Shown piece after piece: positions 51,701 to 58,558 of a stretch of DNA of 64,000 bases (the stretch's first letter is position 1; each line of letters starts with the position of its first letter). The translations under genes and the position numbers were made by a program. The notes beneath the pieces were generated by a model. That model searched no databases. It was given only the letters and a program-made list of their open reading frames with translations, and was not told the origin of the DNA. Source of the stretch: Dokdonia sp. Hel_I_53 (GTDB lineage: Bacteria; Bacteroidota; Bacteroidia; Flavobacteriales; Flavobacteriaceae). The DNA lies in assembly GCF_007827465.1 (NCBI RefSeq), contig NZ_VISL01000001.1:67001-131000 (forward strand). Direction: 5' to 3'.

Positions 51701-52074
51701 ACTACCTTGCGGCTCTTGATGATAGTGGTTGTGAGTCTAATCGCGTACCATACGAAGCAAGCGTAAGGCCTCTATCAAATGACTCTTGTCAAATAGATAT
51801 TACTAATGGAGTTTCAGATAATGATGATGGTATCAATGATGATTTAAGTTTAGGTTCGTTACCAGATGTCTTCCCAAATTTTGATATTCAAATTTTTAAT
51901 AGATACGGTACGATTGTTTATAAAGGGAATAGAAATACTCCATTATTTAATGGAAGTGCAAATACTGGTTCTTCACTAGGGAATCAACTCCCTACAGGAG
52001 TATATTTCTATATCTTCTATCCTAACGATATGAATTCGGCTCCTATAGATGGTACTTTTTACTTAAGTAGATAA
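48730..52074 (+). CDS. large secreted adhesin-like protein with gliding-motility type (T9SS type B) C-terminal sorting domain
   Basis: 1114-aa exported protein: signal peptide (about 1-20, ending SYSQ), then a series of beta-sandwich modules of roughly 80 residues with paired cysteines and a recurring C-x-x-x-x-x-V-x-L-F-x-L-L plus GTPDxNGxWTGPD pattern (clear copies near 620, 775 and 860). The C-terminal 90 residues (GVSDNDDGINDDLSLGS, FPNFDIQIFNRYGTIVYKG, LPTGVYFYIFYP, DGTFYLSR) are a CHU_C / type B sorting domain for the type IX secretion system. A degenerate palindrome (51639-51654) encodes WFAFAEAG. It heads a three-gene cluster with PorP/SprF and OmpA proteins. Confidence 0.88.
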   Translation: MGKLYFFLILLLITSVTSYSQCAEEVTYVVCDMTTVDDDGDSIPDGIINLYEELSAITGTTINDTDGMFLDPDFNFALDPGGNGDLYLWNLDNSSEFESSYQFQFLDSSSGCPDDIRYLFNIVLGPFAGTPTPQSGSSSANITVCEAGLIDFDLFQVFESNPAPHENGVWAFIGNDGDPTNFQFLSQEGRFSATIPYSPNDGSLVDSDVFEFTYTVEGIAPCAAEDVSTFRVEVVRDIQSGSPGSEFLCQSEMVAGGTWDRNISLATEYLANEDVEGTWSSDFDPSGQISGPGDDTINLYQAYLDYVTTFGPAIGCLSFSYTYTVEPRINLADCNEKESTITFTISEEIRPFSQTVAYEICEDAESPVSLDLYDQLEFTTEVWNNPSTGMDQNVLFDYPNDNCTNWELISGPSTLGILNNTGRVPGNSTIDWCSAFINGIGYTTNYRSRGRISFAGADPGTYVFRYTVLPSYHCQIVGSCNTDASCTHPCDIQTADVVVVIHPKNYAGEDTTDIEENQFCESDGTLVLTDLLNTNGTDTVYVGPDGVWTDLDTQTTIDNNFTIPEITTVTQDFNFEYNTITDEGCTDAALLSFRVFQQYDPGMDSSVDVCRDGGEIDLFTLIAGTPDTNGSWTGPDGYTSDTNTAPFDPSTNTTGDYIYTVPDNGLCLSAQAIITVSIGDADYAGEDVSGVELCDSAGSVNLFDLLDPDGTANVTQGGEFTDASNTVISNPFVFPAIDTQQTYEFTYTTTSTAGCTDQAILNFTVFEQKDAGIDAITEYCENEDMIVNLFSLLNGTPDDNGDWTGPDNYSASGSSAEINPTTAVSGVYTYSFAEVGGCAASTATVTVTVYEEVTAGAEINTSVCPGDYTLFLSDLLEDGATLGGEFIDLDTMLEVPGGTVEVASLGENTFSYLYIVENGTCPQDDTTITFTITARPEEPTVSNVAEFYCINDGITLGDLNVEGADEFAWFAFAEAGEELPLSTLLVDGEVYYLAALDDSGCESNRVPYEASVRPLSNDSCQIDITNGVSDNDDGINDDLSLGSLPDVFPNFDIQIFNRYGTIVYKGNRNTPLFNGSANTGSSLGNQLPTGVYFYIFYPNDMNSAPIDGTFYLSR
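51639..51654. repeat. degenerate palindrome copy inside the T9SS adhesin-like gene
   Basis: CGCTTTCGCGGAAGCG, one mismatch (A to G) to the 16-bp form, read as A-F-A-E-A. Confidence 0.8.
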
Positions 52075-52089
52075 CATAACAACGTCAAG

Positions 52090-52998
52090 ATGAAAATTAA
52101 GATATTTATAATCGCGGCATTTTGTAGTTTTTCTACGTTTGCCCAGCAAGAACCGCAGTACACACAATATATGTATAACATGGGGGTAGTAAACCCAGCA
52201 TATATGATTAATGAGCCTGGTTTAATAAGAGTAGGAAGCCTTTATCGATCTCAGTGGGTAGGCTTAGATGGCGCTCCAAAAACAGCAAACGTTTTTGGAA
52301 ACATCCCTCTTAATGAACGTTTAGAATTAGGCATAAATTATGTAAACGATCAGATAGGAAATATACTTACACAAAATTATGTAAATGCAAATTTTGCGTA
52401 TCGCATTAATGTAGGTAAAACTACAAATCTATCTTTTGGGTTAAAATTAGGTCTTGATAACCTCAGTCTAGACTTTACAGACCAAGGCCTGCAAGGAGAT
52501 GATAGTTTCCAAAATGGACAGAAAAACTCTATAGATATTGGAGCAGGACTATTCTTATTTGATAGAAACTACTATTTAGGATTAAGCTCCCCTAATGTTA
52601 TCCCTTATGAAATAGAATCTGGAACACAAGATATTTTGTACAAGAAGACTCCTACACTATACTTTATGGGGGGCTATGTTTATGAAGTGAGCGATATGCT
52701 TAAGGTTAAACCATCGACTGTTGTAAAGTGGATTAGTGGTTCACCGCTTACATTCGACTTATCTCTTAACGCTTTATATGCAGATAGATTTGAACTAGGA
52801 GTGTCATATAGACATCAAGATGCTATAGCAGCACTTGCAGGGTTTAATATTACTCAAGATTTAAAAATAGGGTATAGTTACGATTTTAATACGAGTGATC
52901 TAAATAGTTTCAATAACGGTAGTCACGAGGTTTTCCTTATATACGCTTTTGATATATTAGGGTTACAAAAACGTTACATATCTCCAAGATTTTATTAA
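52090..52998 (+). CDS. PorP/SprF family type IX secretion membrane protein
   Basis: 302-aa outer-membrane beta-barrel of the PorP/SprF family. Signal peptide ends STFAQ; the mature start QQEPQYTQYMYNMGVVNPAY is the family hallmark, followed by SLYRSQWVGLDGAPKT, NYVNANFAYRINVG and a strand-ending C-terminus. In Flavobacterium johnsoniae SprF is needed to deliver SprB, and PorP/SprF proteins are usually encoded directly after the type B sorting-domain protein they serve, as here (15-bp gap). So it likely anchors or exports the upstream 1114-aa protein. Confidence 0.92.
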   Translation: MKIKIFIIAAFCSFSTFAQQEPQYTQYMYNMGVVNPAYMINEPGLIRVGSLYRSQWVGLDGAPKTANVFGNIPLNERLELGINYVNDQIGNILTQNYVNANFAYRINVGKTTNLSFGLKLGLDNLSLDFTDQGLQGDDSFQNGQKNSIDIGAGLFLFDRNYYLGLSSPNVIPYEIESGTQDILYKKTPTLYFMGGYVYEVSDMLKVKPSTVVKWISGSPLTFDLSLNALYADRFELGVSYRHQDAIAALAGFNITQDLKIGYSYDFNTSDLNSFNNGSHEVFLIYAFDILGLQKRYISPRFY

Positions 52999-52999
52999 G

Positions 53000-55024
53000 A
53001 TGAAAAAAATTTTTACAATATTTCTGGTTGTTTCTATGGTATCAAATGCTATAGCACAACTTCAACGAGCAGATCGATATTATAATGTTGGGGATTTTGC
53101 TAGTGCAGCAGAGAACTATACAATTGCATTTGAAAATGAAAATCATAAAGAGATTCTTACAAAGCTTATTTCTAGTTATTATTTAAGTCAAGACTATGCA
53201 AATGCCTTGACATATTTAAAACTTCTTGTAGGAGGTCGTTTTTTAGAAGGTGACAAATCATATGATAATAACTACAATTTTATCATGTATGATGTTCTTA
53301 ATGTAAAAGGGAACATCAAAGAGGCGGTTGATTATTTAGAGTTATATCATAATAATGGTGGACGACCTTTTGATAAAGAAAAAGCCTTACAGATACTAAA
53401 AGAACTAGAAGGTACCAACTCAGCCTTTAAAATAGTTAAAAGCAATTTAAGCTCTGAGTCTGATGATTTTGGAGCTGTAAGAGTAGGTGATAGCATATTT
53501 TTTGTTTCAGATAGACCTAGTGAAAATGTTTTAAGTAATTTATTTGGCAAGCGTTTTAAAACAACACAACGCCCCTTTTTAGATATTTATGGAGTACGTG
53601 TAAATGATAAAAATGAATTTGCAGATGAGCCTGTTTTATTATCTAAAGCTATTAATTCTAAATTACACGATGGAAACTTTTGCTTTAATTCTGAAGGTTC
53701 AGAAATGTTTATCTCTCGTAGTGCATTCAGTGAGGGTGATACAGATCGAATATTTGACGAAGAAGGAACAAATCGCGTTCACTTGTATAAAAGTGTTCGT
53801 ATCGATGGTATTTGGAGAGAGGCAGAGCGCTTACCATTTGTAAGAGATGAATTCTCTTATATGCACCCATCACTTACGAGGGATGGTAGACGTTTATATT
53901 TCTCATCAGATATGGATGGGGGCCTTGGAGGTTTTGATATTTATTATGTAATGATTAGCCTTGATGGATCTTATGGAACACCTGTTAATCTAGGCCCTAC
54001 AATTAATACAACTCAAAGAGATCAATTTCCCTATGTTTCTGGAACTGGAGATCTTTATTATTCAACAAATGGTCGTGTAGGTCTTGGTATGTTAGATGTT
54101 TTTGTGGCGCCACTTACCGTCAAAGGCTTTACAGAACCTATAAATTTGGGAGCACCTATAAACTCAAAGTATGACGATTTTAGTTTTTCTTATTATAAAG
54201 ATAATAACGGTTTAGTAGCTACTAGTCGTAATGGAACAAATGATGACATATATAGCTTTATTCAAAACGGAGATTTTATTAAAAGAGAATTCAATACATT
54301 ATTTGAAATACGTGACGCTGTAACAAATGAATTAATTCCTAATGCCAAAATAAGAATTGAAGGATACCAAGGGAAAGAAATTTATAATGAAAGTAAAGAG
54401 GCTCCATCAGCATTTAATATTCCACTCGCTGTAGATGACTATACATTTATTGGTTCTGGAGATAATTATCCAGAAACTAGGATGAAAATTGAAGTACGCG
54501 GAAATACTAATGAACCCTACGTGTTCAAAGTAGATAGAATCTTTACAGAAGAAGAACTACGAATAATCGATGAGAAAAACTTAGCAAAGGATCTCAAAGA
54601 AAAAGATCCAAGTCGTTTTGAACTTCTAACAGATACAATAGGACCAGAGGTCATAGAAAAAGATGGAAGATTATATATAGATGTCGCACCTATCTATTTT
54701 GACTTTGATTTATCAGTTATTAGAGAGGATTCAGAAAAAGTACTAGATGAGTTGGCAAAGAAGCTATTAAAGTATGAAAAGATAAAACTTAAAATTGAGT
54801 CACATACAGATAGTCGTGGCCCAGCAGCGTATAACTTACCACTCTCAGAAAGACGTGCTAAGTCAACTTTTGATTACCTAGTAAGCAAAGGTGTAAATCC
54901 GTCTCGTTTAGAATACAAAGGCTTCGGCAGTTCAGATCCTGTAGTTAAATGTGCCGCTGGAGAATGTACTGATGAGCAATATCAATTAAATAGGCGAAGT
55001 GAATTTGAAATTACAGGTTATTAA
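53000..55024 (+). CDS. OmpA family protein with WD40-like propeller repeats
   Basis: 674 aa. Signal peptide (about 1-19), a TPR-like helical region (about 20-140, ADRYYNVGDFASAAENYTIA), a PD40/WD40-like propeller (about 150-420; SDRPSEN, HPSLTRDGRRLYFSSDMDGG, INSKYDDFSFSYYKDNNGLVATS), a carboxypeptidase-regulatory-like domain (about 430-520), and an OmpA peptidoglycan-binding domain (about 560-674; YFDFDLSVIRED, IESHTDSRG, LSERRAKSTFDYLVSKGV, NRRSEFEI). This is the third member of the usual T9SS-adhesin/PorP/OmpA trio and begins 1 bp after the PorP gene. It probably links the surface complex to peptidoglycan. Confidence 0.92.
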   Translation: MKKIFTIFLVVSMVSNAIAQLQRADRYYNVGDFASAAENYTIAFENENHKEILTKLISSYYLSQDYANALTYLKLLVGGRFLEGDKSYDNNYNFIMYDVLNVKGNIKEAVDYLELYHNNGGRPFDKEKALQILKELEGTNSAFKIVKSNLSSESDDFGAVRVGDSIFFVSDRPSENVLSNLFGKRFKTTQRPFLDIYGVRVNDKNEFADEPVLLSKAINSKLHDGNFCFNSEGSEMFISRSAFSEGDTDRIFDEEGTNRVHLYKSVRIDGIWREAERLPFVRDEFSYMHPSLTRDGRRLYFSSDMDGGLGGFDIYYVMISLDGSYGTPVNLGPTINTTQRDQFPYVSGTGDLYYSTNGRVGLGMLDVFVAPLTVKGFTEPINLGAPINSKYDDFSFSYYKDNNGLVATSRNGTNDDIYSFIQNGDFIKREFNTLFEIRDAVTNELIPNAKIRIEGYQGKEIYNESKEAPSAFNIPLAVDDYTFIGSGDNYPETRMKIEVRGNTNEPYVFKVDRIFTEEELRIIDEKNLAKDLKEKDPSRFELLTDTIGPEVIEKDGRLYIDVAPIYFDFDLSVIREDSEKVLDELAKKLLKYEKIKLKIESHTDSRGPAAYNLPLSERRAKSTFDYLVSKGVNPSRLEYKGFGSSDPVVKCAAGECTDEQYQLNRRSEFEITGY

Positions 55025-55044
55025 TCAATTATAGATACACAATC

Positions 55045-55080
55045 AAAAACCCCATTTAATAATTATTAAATGGGGTTTTT
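55045..55080 (+). terminator. intrinsic terminator of the T9SS cluster
   Basis: AAAAACCCCATTTAAT and ATTAAATGGGGTTTTT arms (16 bp) with a 4-base loop. Confidence 0.93.
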
Positions 55081-55182
55081 AGTTACTTTAAATCCGACAT
55101 GCTGTTTTACCAATTTCTTTAAACTAATTATAAAAAAACCAATATGGAGTAGCTTTTAAATTATTAATAAAATTAGTAAAAA

Positions 55183-56070
55183 CTAAGATTCATTACCATT
55201 ATGAGCCTTGGTTTGCAATGTATTGTCAAATTGTAGTGTTCTAATCGGGAATGGAATATTTATATCATTGGTGTCAAATGATTTCTTGATGGCAAGCATT
55301 CCTTTGTGTTTTGCAGAAAGTTTTTGTTTTCCATTTACACAATCTACCCAGTATCTACAGATAAAATTAATTGAACTACCGCCAAATTCAGTATAGAAAA
55401 ACTCTACCTCTTCATTTTTTCCATCCTGAGAAAATTTTTCATTTATGGTATCTTTGGTAAGTTTTTCTACCAGCTCTAAATCAGATTCATAACCTACGCC
55501 ACATTCTATAATAATACGCATGCGTTTAGTCACAGAGTAATTTTTCATAGGGTTATCTGTAACTGTTTTATTAGGAATCACTACAATATTATTATCTGGC
55601 TCTCTTATACTAAAATTGTTAAGCTTAATATCTTCAATAAACCCAGTGTAACCACTTGTTTCAATCCAATCCCCTATGTTAACCCTTTTTCTAAAAGATA
55701 GAATAACACCAGCGATTCCATTTGCTAAAGCTCCTTGTAAAGCAAGACCTATTACTAAACCTGAAACCCCAGCACCAGCAATAAGCGTATTTAATGTTTT
55801 ATCCAGATTAAGCACTCCTAAGGCAAGGAAAAGTCCTATAAGTACCACAATTACCGCAAGAGCTCTCCCTATAAGTTTTACAATAGATCTTTGGGGAACA
55901 TATTTCTGAATGATCTTTTGAGAATACTTATTTACAAAGCGAGATATAAAATAGGCAATAAGCAAAACAACTACTGCCACCCCAAGATTCGGTAGATTTT
56001 TAATAAATGCTTCAACCCAGCCCCATAATTTGTCACTAAGATTGTTAAATGATTCTGTAATTTTATCCAT
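55183..56070 (-). CDS. small-conductance mechanosensitive channel MscS family
   Basis: Inner-membrane channel releasing solutes on hypo-osmotic shock. 295 aa: three membrane helices (about 26-46, 66-88, 92-122), the pore helix with the Gly/Ala pattern (AGAGVSGLVIGLALQGALANGIAG, about 95-118), then the beta domain (NIGDWIETSGYTGFIEDIKL, VVIPNKTVTDNPMKNYS) and an alpha/beta C-terminal domain ending IPFPIRTLQF. The length is close to E. coli MscS (286 aa). Single gene on the minus strand. Family assignment is firm. Confidence 0.94.
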   Translation of the reverse strand: MDKITESFNNLSDKLWGWVEAFIKNLPNLGVAVVVLLIAYFISRFVNKYSQKIIQKYVPQRSIVKLIGRALAVIVVLIGLFLALGVLNLDKTLNTLIAGAGVSGLVIGLALQGALANGIAGVILSFRKRVNIGDWIETSGYTGFIEDIKLNNFSIREPDNNIVVIPNKTVTDNPMKNYSVTKRMRIIIECGVGYESDLELVEKLTKDTINEKFSQDGKNEEVEFFYTEFGGSSINFICRYWVDCVNGKQKLSAKHKGMLAIKKSFDTNDINIPFPIRTLQFDNTLQTKAHNGNES

Positions 56071-56174
56071 AGTACATTTAGTAAGTTTTGCGGTAAATTA
56101 ATAATAGAGTTAAAAGAAATCAATTTTTTTAACCATCATTAACGGTCTATTTCATTAGAATTTATAATATAAGT

Positions 56175-56194
56175 TACGCTTTCGCGAAAGCGTA
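56175..56194. repeat. dispersed palindrome, 20-bp full form
   Basis: TACGCTTTCGCGAAAGCGTA, intergenic, 12 bases beyond the stop of the EEP gene (minus strand) and also in the upstream region of mscS. Confidence 0.95.
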
Positions 56195-56206
56195 GCCCCT
56201 ATAAAA

Positions 56207-57277
56207 CTATAAAGCAATCCTTGGATTACCCTGTGTTTTTTTTGCAGATAAATGCCCCTCTTCGATAATATCTTCTATTTCTTCGTGAACATCTTCAGGG
56301 ATGCTGGGGTTTTCAACATCAGTGTCTTTTAAAGGAAATGCAATTTCGTAATACATAGCAAAGTGATCTGAACCAAATGTTTCGAGACGATTCATTTTTG
56401 TTACATGGAGATCTTTTGAGTAAAATAGGTGATCTAAAGGAAACCTTAGTAACCAATAATTTGCATGAAAAGAAGGGTATAACCCCCGACCTACACGTGG
56501 GTCGTGATATCCAGTGATTTTTGTAAAAAGGCGAGATGTTTTTGACCACACTACATCATTTAAATCCCCACAAACTACAGTAGCATCTTTTGATTCTCTA
56601 CAAATCTTCCCTACAATCATAAGTTCTGCATCTCTTTCTTTTGATGTTTCATTTTCAGTAGGACTAGGTGGAGCAGGATGGATCGCAATGAGATTAAATT
56701 GCTGGTGAGCAAATTTTAATTCACAATGGATGGATGGAATATCTTGTTCAACTAAGTATTTAACGTCTGCTGTTTGGAACGGAACTTTGGAATACATATG
56801 CATTCCATAAAAATTATCTAAAGGTACTTTTACAGTATGCTTGTATTCTGGAAATGCTTTAGAAATAGCTTTCTCCCACTTTTGATCAGACTCCATAGTG
56901 ATGAAAATGTCTGGGGAATTCTTTTTTACAATTGATATAAACTTATCGTAGTTATGATTGGTTTGAAGCACATTTGCGGTAATTAACGTAAGCTTGTCTT
57001 CATGAAATGTTGCTTGTGGTTTACGTCTATGATAAAAAGGAGTGTATGGCTGTATTAACCATAGCTGATAAGATAAAACAGCTGCCAATAATCCTAAAAG
57101 GATATAATGGATATCTTGAAAAGAAGACCAAAATATAAACCCAGCAATAAGCAGTAAAATCTGTATAAAAGCTGTTTGAATTCGTACAAAATCAAAAAAT
57201 CGTACACACCAGTGGCTAGACGGGAGTAGAGGTAGGAGAGGAAATAGAATAAAAATTACATATAGGGCTATAAGCAT
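56207..57277 (-). CDS. membrane-anchored endonuclease/exonuclease/phosphatase (EEP) family protein
   Basis: 356 aa: three N-terminal membrane helices (about 2-20, 31-50, 54-72), then an EEP hydrolase domain (about 95-325). Motifs: ANVLQTNHNYDKF, the metal-binding Glu in DIFITMESDQKW, IAIHPAPPSP, VVCGDLNDVVWS (Asp and Asn) and the final FGSDHFAMYYEI (Asp-His). A tail of about 30 acidic residues follows. DNA, RNA, phosphoinositide and sphingolipid targets all occur in the family, so the substrate is not predictable; relatives of this layout are periplasmic. Single gene, with a terminator of the upstream gene just before it. Confidence 0.85.
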   Translation of the reverse strand: MLIALYVIFILFPLLPLLPSSHWCVRFFDFVRIQTAFIQILLLIAGFIFWSSFQDIHYILLGLLAAVLSYQLWLIQPYTPFYHRRKPQATFHEDKLTLITANVLQTNHNYDKFISIVKKNSPDIFITMESDQKWEKAISKAFPEYKHTVKVPLDNFYGMHMYSKVPFQTADVKYLVEQDIPSIHCELKFAHQQFNLIAIHPAPPSPTENETSKERDAELMIVGKICRESKDATVVCGDLNDVVWSKTSRLFTKITGYHDPRVGRGLYPSFHANYWLLRFPLDHLFYSKDLHVTKMNRLETFGSDHFAMYYEIAFPLKDTDVENPSIPEDVHEEIEDIIEEGHLSAKKTQGNPRIAL

Positions 57278-57289
57278 ACGTAAAAATAT

Positions 57290-57319
57290 AAAAGCATCGC
57301 CTTTAATGCGATGCTTTTT
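57290..57319 (-). terminator. intrinsic terminator of the TlpA-like gene
   Basis: AAAAGCATCGC and GCGATGCTTTT arms with a 7-base loop, with T-rich sequence on the minus strand beyond. Confidence 0.88.
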
Positions 57320-57343
57320 ACAATAGTTTAAGATTGAATGTTT

Positions 57344-58480
57344 TTAGCTCTCTCCTAGAAGTTCTGCCATTTTTGCGCCTAAGGCAGGACCTCTAAGGTC
57401 TTTTGCGATAATTACGCCATTCTCATCAAGTAAAAAAGTAGCAGGTATTGCTCGTACACCATATTTTCTAGGGATAGGATCTTGCCAAAATTGAAGATTT
57501 GACACATGGTTCCAGTCCATTTTATCTTTAATGATGGCTTTTTTCCAACGTTCTTCTTGTCCTGGGCGATCTAGTGATACGCTTATGATATTAAGTCCTT
57601 TATCGTGATATTGATTATATACATTCACAACATTAGGATTTTCTCTACGACAGGGTCCACACCAAGATGCCCAAAAGTCAATAATTGTATATTTTCCTAA
57701 GACTTCATTAAGTGATAATTCTTTGCCATCGGGAGTTTTTGCTGTAAAATCTGGTGCTTTATTGCCTACGCTAGCAAGATTACTCGCAATACGTTGTGAC
57801 TTAAGTTGTGCAATGTAATTCTCTACACTATTTCCTATAATAGAGTTTTGTACATCACTGGAAAGGCTGTTAAAATAGCTTTCTGTTTCTTCTATAGTTA
57901 ATTTCTTAGCATTTACAAGGTCAGATAACGCCATTATAGCAACCATTTTATCAGGGTTATTAGTAACTAGTTGCTTTTTATCTTCAACAGAGGATTTATC
58001 TAAAGCTGCAATTTGTTTTCTTAATAAGTTCACCATTATACCATCAGTTTCTCTTTGCGAGACTTGCATATCAATAGACAACTTTTGTTTTTTTGTAGAT
58101 TCAATCCTGTTTTTATTACGATACTGGTTGAATAGCTCATTTTCTACACTTCCTTCTACTAGAGAAGTTGCAATACTATCTTTATAAAGTGTAATCATGA
58201 CTGGTTTATCCTCTTTTACTAACAAAAGTGGAGGTTGATTTTTTTCTATACTAAGCAACAGAAGCCCTTTTCCATCTGATATAGTAGTATCAAAGGAAAA
58301 TTTTTCTGATGCCACTATTGCGGTATCAATGGCAATCCGTTTATTATTTTCGCCAAGTTCTTCAAGCACTATTTGAGTACCCTCTGGCACCCCCACAGCA
58401 GTTCCCTTTATACGATTAGTGTCTTTATTTGAGCAAGAAGATACTAGAACGATGAGTAATAAAATAAATATTCGATTCAT
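57344..58480 (-). CDS. TlpA-like thiol-disulfide oxidoreductase lipoprotein (DUF4369 + thioredoxin domain)
   Basis: 378 aa. Lipobox VLVSSC (Cys at about 16), a DUF4369-type beta domain (about 25-115; KGTAVGVPEGTQIVLEEL), a helical linker (about 130-235), and a thioredoxin-fold AhpC/TSA domain (about 240-375) with the active site WCGPC at 273-277 and the cis-Pro loop VRAIPATFLLDENG. It is a periplasmic membrane-anchored reductase type that is abundant in Bacteroidota. It likely keeps exported protein cysteines or cytochrome c haem-binding sites reduced (inference). A TATTTTTG box lies at 58500-58507, minus strand. Confidence 0.92.
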   Translation of the reverse strand: MNRIFILLLIVLVSSCSNKDTNRIKGTAVGVPEGTQIVLEELGENNKRIAIDTAIVASEKFSFDTTISDGKGLLLLSIEKNQPPLLLVKEDKPVMITLYKDSIATSLVEGSVENELFNQYRNKNRIESTKKQKLSIDMQVSQRETDGIMVNLLRKQIAALDKSSVEDKKQLVTNNPDKMVAIMALSDLVNAKKLTIEETESYFNSLSSDVQNSIIGNSVENYIAQLKSQRIASNLASVGNKAPDFTAKTPDGKELSLNEVLGKYTIIDFWASWCGPCRRENPNVVNVYNQYHDKGLNIISVSLDRPGQEERWKKAIIKDKMDWNHVSNLQFWQDPIPRKYGVRAIPATFLLDENGVIIAKDLRGPALGAKMAELLGES

Positions 58481-58558
58481 TTTCTGTAATTTTAGGTAAC
58501 AAAAATACGACTACATCGTATAATACAGAAAGGATGTGGATCTTTGTAGGTAAATAGT

